From PUMD01 sp964599275 (GTDB lineage Bacteria > Bacillota > Sulfobacillia > SLMV01), in contig CAZRFK010000035.1 of assembly GCA_964599275.1 (NCBI GenBank), positions 1 to 17,897 on the forward strand: a stretch of 17,897 nt of DNA, in the 5' to 3' direction. The position numbers were made by a program, and so were the translations under genes. The notes below the pieces were generated by a model that was not told the DNA's origin, ran no database searches, and saw nothing but the letters and a program-made list of their open reading frames with translations. Of the stretch, positions 7,458 to 14,233 are shown one piece after another (positions within the stretch are counted from its first letter, which is position 1; each line of letters begins with the position of its first letter).

Positions 7458-8657
7458 GTGTCAGTTGAATTTCTCAGAAGGGATGTCTTCAAAAAAAGAC
7501 ATCAGAAAATTCGGAGTTTTCTGGATGAAGAGAATTATGAAGCATATCTGGTTTTAACGGCTGATAACTTTTATTATGTTTCCGGTTTTTTTCTCGATGT
7601 GCAGCCATGGGAGCGACCTGTTGCGGCTTGTATTCCCAAAGAGGGAGAACCATTTCTGGTACTCAATGAACTATCAACCAATCACGTAGAAATGGCCCAA
7701 AATCGAGGATCACTAGCCATAGATGATATTCATTTCTGGCGCGAACATCCTTCATCTACCGATAGAAATTATACCAGGTTGCAGTGGAATCAACTGCTGG
7801 CATCTCAGCTGCGCGACCGAGGTATTGAGCGGGGAGCTGTGGCCTGTGATGCAGATCCGTCTTCTGTGGAGGGAATTACCGCCAGGATTCCAAAACTGGA
7901 GATTCGCAAAGAATCTGAGATATTAAAACAGCTCAGACTTGTTAAATCTTCAGAAGAACTTCAGTATATTCGAGAAGGAGCAAAGCTGACCGACTATGGT
8001 CAGTCGGTATGGAAAGAACTGGTGGATGCGGGTGAATTGGTGTCCGCCGTGGACGCAGAAGCAACTAAGCAGATGCTTCTCAAAGGAGCTGACATGTTTC
8101 CCGGCAGTAAACTCGAGTGTCGAGTATTCAGTCTGAGTGGGCCGGCTTCGGCATCACCGCACGGTACCGGAGGCGATTCTGATATGACTTTTGAAGAGGG
8201 TCATGGAGTCGTCAACATCATAATTGTGAGGCTGAATGGATATGTGACGGAGAATGAGCGCACCTGGTTCTTGGGCGAACCTTCTACCCGGCAGATAGAT
8301 GCTTTTGAAGCAGCAGCTGAGGCTACGCGAGCAGCCACTGAACAGATGATTGAAGGCAACCGTGTTTCCTCCATCGACGCAGCAGCTCAGGGAGTCATTG
8401 AGGATGCAGGGTTTGGGGATAAGATCTGCCATCGTACCGGACATGGTATAGGAATAGCAGGACATGAGTATCCAGATGATGTCGCCTTCAACCATCGTCC
8501 GCTTATGGCCAATGAAGTCTGGTCCGCAGAGCCGGGAATATATATTTACGGCCTTGGAGGATTCCGTCATGACGACACGGTAATTGTTGGGAAAGAAGAA
8601 CCAGAAGTGGTTACCAAATGGTCGTTGGAACTCGAGGAACAAACCATCCCGGTTTAA
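7458..8657 (+). CDS. M24 (creatinase/aminopeptidase P fold) family hydrolase with altered metal site
   Basis: This is a pita-bread-fold hydrolase related to Xaa-Pro peptidases, creatinase and ectoine hydrolase. The N-terminal creatinase-type domain covers about residues 1-155 and the catalytic domain the rest. The fold signatures are present: SPHGTGG with a conserved His, GHGIG (328-332), HEYP, and EPGIY with Glu358. The five dinuclear metal ligands of true M24 peptidases are mostly lost. The first Asp is Ile/Val in VNIIIVRLNGY, the second falls in ENERT (265-269) instead of DxTRT, and RxED near the end reads RHDD. Creatinase, which needs no metal, shows the same kind of loss. GTG 7458 is preferred because AGGGAG lies 8 nt upstream; GTG 7449 overlaps that site. 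The length of 399 residues fits. The substrate is unknown, perhaps a guanidino, ureido or N-acyl compound. Confidence 0.85.
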   Translation: MSVEFLRRDVFKKRHQKIRSFLDEENYEAYLVLTADNFYYVSGFFLDVQPWERPVAACIPKEGEPFLVLNELSTNHVEMAQNRGSLAIDDIHFWREHPSSTDRNYTRLQWNQLLASQLRDRGIERGAVACDADPSSVEGITARIPKLEIRKESEILKQLRLVKSSEELQYIREGAKLTDYGQSVWKELVDAGELVSAVDAEATKQMLLKGADMFPGSKLECRVFSLSGPASASPHGTGGDSDMTFEEGHGVVNIIIVRLNGYVTENERTWFLGEPSTRQIDAFEAAAEATRAATEQMIEGNRVSSIDAAAQGVIEDAGFGDKICHRTGHGIGIAGHEYPDDVAFNHRPLMANEVWSAEPGIYIYGLGGFRHDDTVIVGKEEPEVVTKWSLELEEQTIPV

Positions 8658-8671
8658 GTATGTTATAAGGT

Positions 8672-8699
8672 CCAGGGGAGCCGGCTGTGGCTCCCCTGG
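8672..8699 (+). terminator. Hairpin terminator-like element after the M24 gene
   Basis: CCAGGGGAGCC (8672-8682) pairs perfectly with GGCTCCCCTGG (8689-8699) over a 6-nt loop, 14 nt after the stop codon. The following sequence is CTCATTACC, so there is no T run. It may still terminate or may protect the 3' end of the mRNA. A similar stem occurs at 14129-14160. Confidence 0.6.
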
Positions 8700-9435
8700 C
8701 TCATTACCAGTGGATTTCATATCTTTGATGTCAGTCAGCTTTATCGTAGATTGACACTTTGCATTCCCACTTTGAACTTGCGTCGGTTTTCATTTCCCGT
8801 CCCCATCAGTGACTGACGTCAGGCCTGGGGTTGAACCAATCCTTTTTCATTGTTGCACGACTTGACTTAAGTATGATTATATTCTAAAGCCAGATATACC
8901 ATTTAGGGGTCTAGGGTATCTTAGCATAAGCGTAGAGGAGGAGGGATCCACGTGTGCACAGATCCCGTTTGCAGTTCAAATCTGAAAAAAGGAGAGGTCA
9001 AGCACACCGAAAATCATGACATATAGCGTTATCATTTTTGGGATATCATCTTGAATGGCTAATTAAATACCCCGTCAGCTGCTTATTTTTATCTTTCAGT
9101 CCTCCAAAAACTACTGCTTCAGGGCATCAACTAACAATATCCAGTTGACGCGTCTGGGTCCTCTATGAACTTGTCCCTGCACTGGAAGTGCGTTGGGAGA
9201 TCTGGTAAGTCGTGAGGGAAGGCAGGCTATCAAAGACAAGGTCGTTGATAAGTGGAACTTGCGTTCGCAGCCGGTAATGGCAAACAGGGGCAGTGCAGAA
9301 GCTCAAAACAGATAACAAACAGAAAATGTGTGAACTTATATTTCCGCCTTTGTATTTGGTAGGCAGGATTTTGCCGTTCAGATAGGAAGTTGACAGATTA
9401 GAGGTCAATAAAAATTACTGGAGGGATAATTAACT
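8700..9435. other. Long intergenic region without a convincing gene
   Basis: This 736-bp stretch has no reading frame that I can assign to a protein family. It has a possible weak promoter, TTGCAC (8853-8858) 19 nt from TATATT (8878-8883). It also has a small frame behind a very strong ribosome binding site (8952-9026), a GGGATC/GATCCC inverted repeat at 8943-8966, and a 48-codon open stretch at 9169-9315 without a usual start. It could be a decayed gene, a long leader of the creatininase operon, or simple spacer. Confidence 0.5.
8952..9026 (+). CDS. Possible 24-residue leader peptide or gene remnant
   Basis: A GTG at 8952 follows a purine-rich AGGAGGAGGG (8936-8945) with 6-nt spacing, one of the best ribosome binding sites in the window. 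It opens a 24-codon frame beginning MCTDPVCSSN and ending at TAG. The peptide has two Cys and resembles nothing I know. The start lies inside a GGGATC/GATCCC hairpin that could control access. It could be a leader peptide, the 5' remnant of a lost gene, or chance. Confidence 0.2.
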   Translation: MCTDPVCSSNLKKGEVKHTENHDI

Positions 9436-10197
9436 ATGTGCAAGGAAACGGATGGTAGTCCCAAGTCTTTGATACTTAACCGGATGAGCTGGAAGGAAGT
9501 CGAAAAACGACTTGAAAGTGGTGTTGATCTTGCGTTGATTCCCGTAGGTTCAACTGAGCAGCACGGCCCCAATGGGACTTTTGGGGTGGATTCAGGTAGA
9601 GCTGAAGGTTTTGTCAACAAACTCGCTGAGAGACTCTATCCTGAAGCTATAGCTGTACCAACAGTTTCTTACGGCATCGCTCCCCATCATATGAACTTCC
9701 CAGGAACGATATCCCTGCAGCCGGAAATTTTTATAGCGGTTTTGGAACAGATCACTGATAGTTTATACCAACACGGTTTTCGCAGATTCTTTTTTGCCAA
9801 TGGGCATGGCGGCAATCGCCCAGCATTAACCTTGTTGATGGGTAAACTCAAGGCCAAGTATCCTGATATCGAGGCGGCCTGGGCTTCATTTACCTCCGTA
9901 GCCGGTGATATTGTCTCAGAAAATGTAGAATCAGAGACACGTGGACATGCATGTGAGGGTGAGATATCACAGGCCATGTATCTAGCTCCTTGGGCTGTTA
10001 AGGAAGAACGGGTGCCTGGAGAAATCAATCCGGAGGTTTTTGAAAAGAGGAGGAAGGCCATCAATAGAGCTGCTACCTTTGATCAGATTACCAGAAATGG
10101 AGCTCTTGGTGATGCATCCAAGGCTAGTTGGGATCTGGGAGAAGAAATCATTGAAACAGCACTTGATCGTGTAGTTGATTATTTGGAGGATTTTTAA
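9436..10197 (+). CDS. Creatininase family amidohydrolase
   Basis: This family of metal-dependent amidohydrolases opens cyclic amides or cleaves formamides. Members include creatinine amidohydrolase, the archaeal FAPy formamide hydrolase ArfB and MftE. The metal-site motif STEQHGPN supplies Glu41 and His43, Asp52 follows in FGVDS, His124 lies in NGHGGN, and the HACEGE motif (171-176) supplies a further Glu. All are in the family's order and spacing. The length of 253 residues is typical. The ATG at 9436 follows TGGAGGG with 10-nt spacing. It starts a run of five same-strand genes. Nearby thioesterase, flavin-reductase and PLP genes suggest a catabolic role. The substrate is not shown by the sequence; creatinine itself is only one possibility. 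Confidence 0.9.
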   Translation: MCKETDGSPKSLILNRMSWKEVEKRLESGVDLALIPVGSTEQHGPNGTFGVDSGRAEGFVNKLAERLYPEAIAVPTVSYGIAPHHMNFPGTISLQPEIFIAVLEQITDSLYQHGFRRFFFANGHGGNRPALTLLMGKLKAKYPDIEAAWASFTSVAGDIVSENVESETRGHACEGEISQAMYLAPWAVKEERVPGEINPEVFEKRRKAINRAATFDQITRNGALGDASKASWDLGEEIIETALDRVVDYLEDF

Positions 10198-10275
10198 ATC
10201 AGTAGATAGCCATGCTAAAGACAAAAATGCTAGCCGTTTTCAATCTGATAGGTAACAAATAGGGGAGGTATTTTT

Positions 10276-10683
10276 GTGCAGGACGCTTCTGAATCCTTGC
10301 AAAAAGGTATGACAGGAAAGATTACTGAAGAGGTAACCGGAGAGAATGTTGCCAGTAAATGTGGAAGTGGAGAACTAGATGTCTACGGTACCCCGTACAT
10401 GATCGCCGCAATGGAGCGTTCCGCGGTTTCAGCGGTTGATGATAGTTTACCGGACGGTTGGATAACTGTGGGCATCGCTGTTGATGTAAGCCATCTGGCG
10501 GTAACCCCTATCGGTGGGGAAATCACCGTTGAGGCGGAACTCAAGAAAGTGGATGGGAAGAAATTGATATTTTCGGTCGAAGCCTCTGATGATAAAGAAA
10601 TGATAGGTAAGGGAACCCACCAGCGATATTGTGTCCACAAGGAATCTTTTTTAGATAATGCTGCAGAGAAGTTGAAAAAATAA
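10276..10683 (+). CDS. FlK-like hot-dog thioesterase
   Basis: This is a small cytoplasmic acyl-CoA thioesterase of the fluoroacetyl-CoA thioesterase (FlK) type, 135 residues. FlK uses Thr42, Glu50 and His76. Here Thr39 (GTPYMIAAME), Glu47 and His73 (VSHLAVTPIG) have exactly the same spacing. The later GKGTHQRYCV strand is also a family mark. The GTG at 10276 has GGGGAGG 7 nt upstream. The gene starts 78 nt after the creatininase. Its TAA shares one base with an ATG of the next frame, so translation may be coupled. FlK removes a toxic acyl-CoA; this homologue could clear a short-chain or dead-end acyl-CoA made by its neighbours. Fluoroacetate resistance itself is not implied. Confidence 0.85.
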   Translation: MQDASESLQKGMTGKITEEVTGENVASKCGSGELDVYGTPYMIAAMERSAVSAVDDSLPDGWITVGIAVDVSHLAVTPIGGEITVEAELKKVDGKKLIFSVEASDDKEMIGKGTHQRYCVHKESFLDNAAEKLKK

Positions 10684-10700
10684 TGGATAGGAGTGATATA

Positions 10701-11702
10701 GTGAGTGGACTGTTCAGCGCTTTGAGTTTGAAGGGTGTGTCATTTGAAAACAGGGTAGTTATGCCACCCATGGCTACAAATATGGCCACTGAAGATGGAC
10801 AAGTTACAGAACAGATACTTAAGCATTATGAAGAGAGAGCCGCTTCCCGGGTAGGAACTATAATCGTTGAACATTCATATATGCGTCCTGATGGCAGGGT
10901 GAATGATCGACAGATGGGCGTACACAGTGATGAAGTGATTCCAGGTCTTTGTGAATTAGCTGAGGGCATTCAAAAACACAACTGCCGAGCAATCATCCAG
11001 ATAACTCATGCAGGGGCTTCCTCAAAAGGGGATGCCAGTGGAACAGTATGGGGTGCAGGCAGCAAGCCGCGTCCTGGTTCTGACCAGATCCCAAGTCCCA
11101 TGTCACCTGAGCAGTTGAAGGAAATCATACGGAAGTTTGTGGAAGGTGCCCGCCGTTGTGTTCAGGCTGGTTTTGATGGAGTGCAGCTTCATGGAGCACA
11201 TGGATACCTTCTCAATCAGTTCCTTTCACCTTTAACAAATGATCGAGACGACAGTTTTGGAGGAACACTGCAAAACCGTAGTTCCTTCCCCCTGCAGGTA
11301 GTACAGGCTGTGCGTGAAGAAATTGGACAGGAAGCACTGCTTTATTATCGATTGGGCGCCGATGACTTGATAGATGGAGGACTGACCGTCGAAGAGACCG
11401 CTCCGTTTTCAGAATTGCTGGTGGATAATGGTGTGGATGTTGTAGATGTATCTGGTGGTTTGGGAGGAGCTCGCCCGTCGGGAGAAACCGGTGAAGCCTA
11501 TTTTCTCCCGCAGGCCAAAGCCATCAAAAAAACCATTGGTGATGAGGCAGCAGTGCTGGTCACGGGAGGAATTGTCAACGCAACCACCGCTAACAGAGTT
11601 GTTTCAGAAAAAGGTCTGGATTTTGTCGGCATCGGTAGGGCTCTTTTGAGAGACCCATATTGGGCTGTTAAAGCTGCCGATGCACTTGAGGAGATGGAGT
11701 AA
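10701..11702 (+). CDS. NADH:flavin oxidoreductase, Old Yellow Enzyme family
   Basis: This is an FMN-dependent ene-reductase or related oxidoreductase with a TIM-barrel fold. The N-terminal ENRVVMPPMATNM strand, the ITHAGA strand, the GVQLHGAHGYLLNQFLSP motif and the phosphate-binding GIGRALLRDP near the end are all present. His164 and His167 match the substrate-binding His pair of YqjM. The YqjM Cys26 and Tyr28 positions appear as Ala and Asn, so it belongs to a different subgroup, nearer to the barrel of 2-enoate or dienoyl-CoA reductases. At 333 residues it is a single domain without the Fe-S/FAD half. I prefer GTG 10701, with TAGGAG 7 nt upstream. ATG 10683, overlapping the previous stop, has no good ribosome binding site but remains possible. 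Confidence 0.88.
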   Translation: MSGLFSALSLKGVSFENRVVMPPMATNMATEDGQVTEQILKHYEERAASRVGTIIVEHSYMRPDGRVNDRQMGVHSDEVIPGLCELAEGIQKHNCRAIIQITHAGASSKGDASGTVWGAGSKPRPGSDQIPSPMSPEQLKEIIRKFVEGARRCVQAGFDGVQLHGAHGYLLNQFLSPLTNDRDDSFGGTLQNRSSFPLQVVQAVREEIGQEALLYYRLGADDLIDGGLTVEETAPFSELLVDNGVDVVDVSGGLGGARPSGETGEAYFLPQAKAIKKTIGDEAAVLVTGGIVNATTANRVVSEKGLDFVGIGRALLRDPYWAVKAADALEEME

Positions 11703-11730
11703 TTACTTGTAGATAGGAAGGATGAGAAGT

Positions 11731-12891
11731 ATGAGCATTGTTGAACAGGTGAAAGGTGATTTTCCAGCGGCTGAGCGAGTTGGGTATCTCAATACTGGTA
11801 CGGTTGGTATTGTGCCCGGTCCTGTGCAGGAGAAATTGTTCAGCAGTTTTCGCTGGTTTCACGATCAGGGTCCAGCACTTCCAGACACCAGAGACAGACT
11901 CAGAGAGGATCTGGCATCGGCACGCACCATCCTGGCCGACTTTTTAGGTGTTGAGGAAGATGAAGTAGAGTTCACCACAGACACTACTGCTGGAATGAAC
12001 GCAGTTATTGGCAGTCTTCCTTTGAATGAGGGGGATGAAGTTGTTGTAAGTGACATTGAACATTATGTCGGTCGCGTACCCTGGCAGTATTTAGCTGACA
12101 CGCATGGAATCAAAATAGTAGTTGCTGAGTCCCGCGGAGGAACAATTTGTGGCGAAGATATTGAAAAAGCTATTACATCAAGAACCAGGGTTATTTCTTT
12201 GAGTCACGTTAGTTTCTCCACGGGAGGAAGGTTTGACATTACAGGAATCGGACAGCTGGCTGAACAACAAGACATATTTCTATTGGTCGATGCTGCTCAG
12301 TCAGTGGGGGCACTGGATTTACAGTTGCACGATTTGAACTGCGACGCCCTGTCGTTTCCTGGTTACAAGTGGTGCCTAGGACCAAAAGGAAGCGGTGGTC
12401 TGTACATAAATCCTAGGGCTTGGGATAAGCTTAGACCGCCTACCGTTGCCATGGGGGGAGTTGAAAGTGCCGACCTGAACGGTAATTACCGTTTGACCGA
12501 GGGACCACGGATGTTTGCTCCGTCCAGCCGCGGTTATCTTGATACCATGGGTTTAGCTTTTTCGCTGCAGTACCTCAATGATCTGGGGATGAAAAAGGTG
12601 CAATCGAGAATCAAGCACCTTACCACTAAATTTGTCGCCAAAGTAAGTAAACTTGATGCTGTGCAGTTAGTAACTCCAACATCGTTTGACCAGCGAGCAG
12701 GATTGATCTCATTTACACTTAAGAATACGGGTGATGCCGAGAAAATGCGAGATTTGACCCGCAGCTTCTTGCGACAGGGGATTCACATCCGGGTTATTCC
12801 CCGTCCACTATGTTTTAGAGCATCCTTTCATTTATACAATAGTGAAACGGACGTAGACAACCTTGTTGAGCTGCTGCGAGAAGCCACTTAA
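11731..12891 (+). CDS. Class V aminotransferase-fold PLP enzyme (isopenicillin-N epimerase/cysteine desulfurase-like)
   Basis: This is a PLP-dependent enzyme of the class V fold, 386 residues. Motifs in order are GYLNTGTVG near the N-terminus, TTDTTAGMNAV, the SHVSFSTGG segment, VDAAQS with the pyridine-nitrogen Asp187, and GYKWCLGPKGSGGLY with the Schiff-base Lys213. No catalytic Cys loop of the cysteine desulfurases is evident. A transaminase, epimerase, lyase or kynureninase-like role is therefore more likely than sulfur transfer. The ATG at 11731 lies 9 nt behind AGGAAGGA; the ATG at 11722 touches that site. It is 28 nt after the flavin oxidoreductase gene and 20 nt before lgt, all in one direction. 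Its substrate is not identifiable by eye. Confidence 0.88.
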   Translation: MSIVEQVKGDFPAAERVGYLNTGTVGIVPGPVQEKLFSSFRWFHDQGPALPDTRDRLREDLASARTILADFLGVEEDEVEFTTDTTAGMNAVIGSLPLNEGDEVVVSDIEHYVGRVPWQYLADTHGIKIVVAESRGGTICGEDIEKAITSRTRVISLSHVSFSTGGRFDITGIGQLAEQQDIFLLVDAAQSVGALDLQLHDLNCDALSFPGYKWCLGPKGSGGLYINPRAWDKLRPPTVAMGGVESADLNGNYRLTEGPRMFAPSSRGYLDTMGLAFSLQYLNDLGMKKVQSRIKHLTTKFVAKVSKLDAVQLVTPTSFDQRAGLISFTLKNTGDAEKMRDLTRSFLRQGIHIRVIPRPLCFRASFHLYNSETDVDNLVELLREAT

Positions 12892-12911
12892 AGAAAGGAT
12901 GTCATTGTGTT

Positions 12912-13682
12912 ATGTACATTGAGGATCCCAATCCATTTGTTTTTGAGATAGGCGGTTTTGGTGTGAGATGGTATGGGCTTTTACTTGCTGTCTCGATTGG
13001 TGTTGGTATCTGGTATATCATGCATGAAAGTGAGCGCCGTGGTTGGGACGAAGATACAATGCTCACAGCTCTTCTGTGGGGGTTGATAATGGGGATTGTT
13101 GGAGCGAGGGCCGTTTTCGTGTTGACCAATTGGACCGCTTACGCTCAACAGCCTCTGGAAATTATACGTATAGACCGGGGCGGACTGGCATGGCATGGTG
13201 CACTCATAGGGGGTATTCTGGCCGGCTGGTTATATCTGAGAGGTACAGATATTAACTTCAATGAGGCGCTCGATACTGCTGTTCCTGGTTTGACTCTTGG
13301 CTATTTCCTGGTCAGAATTGCGAATATATTCAATCAGGAAGTTCTGGGAAGATATTCCGAGCTGTTGGGAACCAGACATCCAGCACAAATATACGGGTCA
13401 TTAATCGGGTTGGCTCTTTTGCTTCGTTATTTCTGGGTGAATAAGGCAGATACTCCTGCAGGATATCAATTCTGGTCGTTTTTCTGGTGGTATTCTATAC
13501 TCAGGGGTTTTATTGAAGAAACCTTTCGAGCAAATCCTTTATACGGTATGGAATATATCAATGAACATCTTGGGATCGGGTTTACAACGTTGACACAGCT
13601 GGCAACTCCGCTGTTGTTGGCTTTTACATGGTATTTTTTAGTCCAGACCATGAGAACATCCTCGTTTATGAATAATGAGTGA
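12912..13682 (+). CDS. lgt: Prolipoprotein diacylglyceryl transferase
   Basis: Lgt is a membrane enzyme that transfers diacylglycerol from phosphatidylglycerol to the lipobox Cys of prolipoproteins. The 256-residue protein has about seven hydrophobic segments. It contains FGVRWYGLL near the N-terminus, GGLAWHGALIGG with the essential His95, and VRIANIFNQE with Arg135 and Asn138, spaced like Arg143/Asn146 of E. coli Lgt. HPAQIYGS and the periplasmic RGFIEETFR complete the signature. The ATG at 12912 is the only nearby start in this frame; AAAGGA lies a rather long 12 nt upstream. It is 20 nt after the class V gene and probably co-transcribed with it, although the function is housekeeping. Confidence 0.95.
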   Translation: MYIEDPNPFVFEIGGFGVRWYGLLLAVSIGVGIWYIMHESERRGWDEDTMLTALLWGLIMGIVGARAVFVLTNWTAYAQQPLEIIRIDRGGLAWHGALIGGILAGWLYLRGTDINFNEALDTAVPGLTLGYFLVRIANIFNQEVLGRYSELLGTRHPAQIYGSLIGLALLLRYFWVNKADTPAGYQFWSFFWWYSILRGFIEETFRANPLYGMEYINEHLGIGFTTLTQLATPLLLAFTWYFLVQTMRTSSFMNNE

Positions 13683-13733
13683 CCTAGGTTATAGGCCCTA
13701 GGTATATTGTGGGTTGATTTAGGGTTCTCAACC
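13682..13733 (+). other. Two short inverted repeats after lgt
   Basis: ACCTAGG (13682-13688) pairs with CCTAGGT (13697-13703) over 8 nt, overlapping the last base of the lgt stop. GGTTGA (13712-13717) pairs with TCAACC (13728-13733). Neither is followed by a clear T run, so a terminator is possible but not shown. Confidence 0.35.
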
Positions 13734-13827
13734 GATGTGGAGACCGCTTCAGGGTGATAGTATTTCTCATGCGTTAGGCAATGGTTAAGGTTAGTGAGAA
13801 TGAGGAATTCTTTAGGAGGCGGTTTCT

Positions 13828-13971
13828 GTGGAATGGATTCCTGTAGTACTGTTTCTGGTAGCTATCTTCGTTTTTGGTAGGTCGGCACTTCAACAGGCTG
13901 ACGACGTCGTTAAAGAAGAAGATTTCAGCAGTGACAACTCCGACAATTCTGAACGCAAGGCTGCTGACTGA
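13828..13971 (+). CDS. Small single-pass membrane protein, 47 residues, unknown
   Basis: A GTG at 13828 follows TAGGAGG (13813-13819) with an ideal 8-nt spacing and opens 47 codons to TGA. The protein has a hydrophobic segment at about residues 4-17 (IPVVLFLVAIFVF). It then has a basic/polar turn and a very acidic, Ser/Asn-rich tail with many Asp and Glu, rich in disorder-promoting residues. The likely topology is N-terminus out or in the membrane with the tail in the cytoplasm, judged from the Arg after the helix. I do not recognise a family. The good ribosome binding site, biased composition and position between lgt and a hairpin support a real gene. Loss of the frame in close relatives would argue against it. 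Confidence 0.6.
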   Translation: MEWIPVVLFLVAIFVFGRSALQQADDVVKEEDFSSDNSDNSERKAAD

Positions 13972-14070
13972 TCATAATCAAGTTGACGAGGAGACCATCA
14001 GGTTCTGCTGTTCTATGAACTCTCTTTTATAGATCAATGTGACCATTAGTTCCTCCATTCAACACAATAA

Positions 14071-14111
14071 CTGATGTAGTGCTTTTGAAGCAGACGCTTT
14101 TGACACATCAG
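14071..14111. repeat. Nested inverted and direct repeat, possible operator
   Basis: CTGATGT (14071-14077) and ACATCAG (14105-14111) form an inverted repeat. Inside it the octamer GCTTTTGA occurs twice (14081-14088 and 14096-14103), with starts 15 nt apart. This resembles a binding site for a dimeric regulator, but no matching regulator gene is visible and chance cannot be excluded. Confidence 0.3.
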
Positions 14112-14128
14112 GGCCTTAAATACCTCGT

Positions 14129-14160
14129 ATGGGGAGCCGGAATCAAGTCCGGCTCCCCAT
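14129..14160 (+). terminator. Perfect 13-bp hairpin before rlmD
   Basis: The arms 14129-14141 and 14148-14160 pair perfectly around a 6-nt loop; the stem core is GGGGAGCCGG/CCGGCTCCCC. The sequence after it is TATTGCTGTTTGT, only moderately T-rich. It probably ends the transcript from lgt and the 47-residue gene. The stem shares GGGGAGCC with the hairpin at 8672-8699. Confidence 0.7.
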
Positions 14161-14165
14161 TATTG

Positions 14166-14194
14166 CTGTTTGTCAAAAAATAATTGATTATAAT
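14166..14194 (+). promoter_or_regulatory. Possible promoter of rlmD-like gene
   Basis: A perfect TATAAT lies at 14189-14194, about 40 nt before the start codon. The -35 at 17-nt spacing is poor (CTGTTT, 14166-14171). A better-looking TTGTCA is too close, with a 13-nt spacer. The promoter is plausible from the -10 and its place just after a hairpin. Confidence 0.5.
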
Positions 14195-14233
14195 AAGTTT
14201 AGATGAGGTAACAAGTATGGAAGGTGATATCAG

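Noticed and set aside
8154..8720. Minus-strand open frame of 188 codons
   Set aside because: It is antisense to the conserved catalytic half of the M24 gene, and its beginning runs through the terminator hairpin.
9163..9408. Minus-strand 81-codon frame in the gap before the creatininase
   Set aside because: I see no ribosome binding site or recognisable motif, and its composition looks random.
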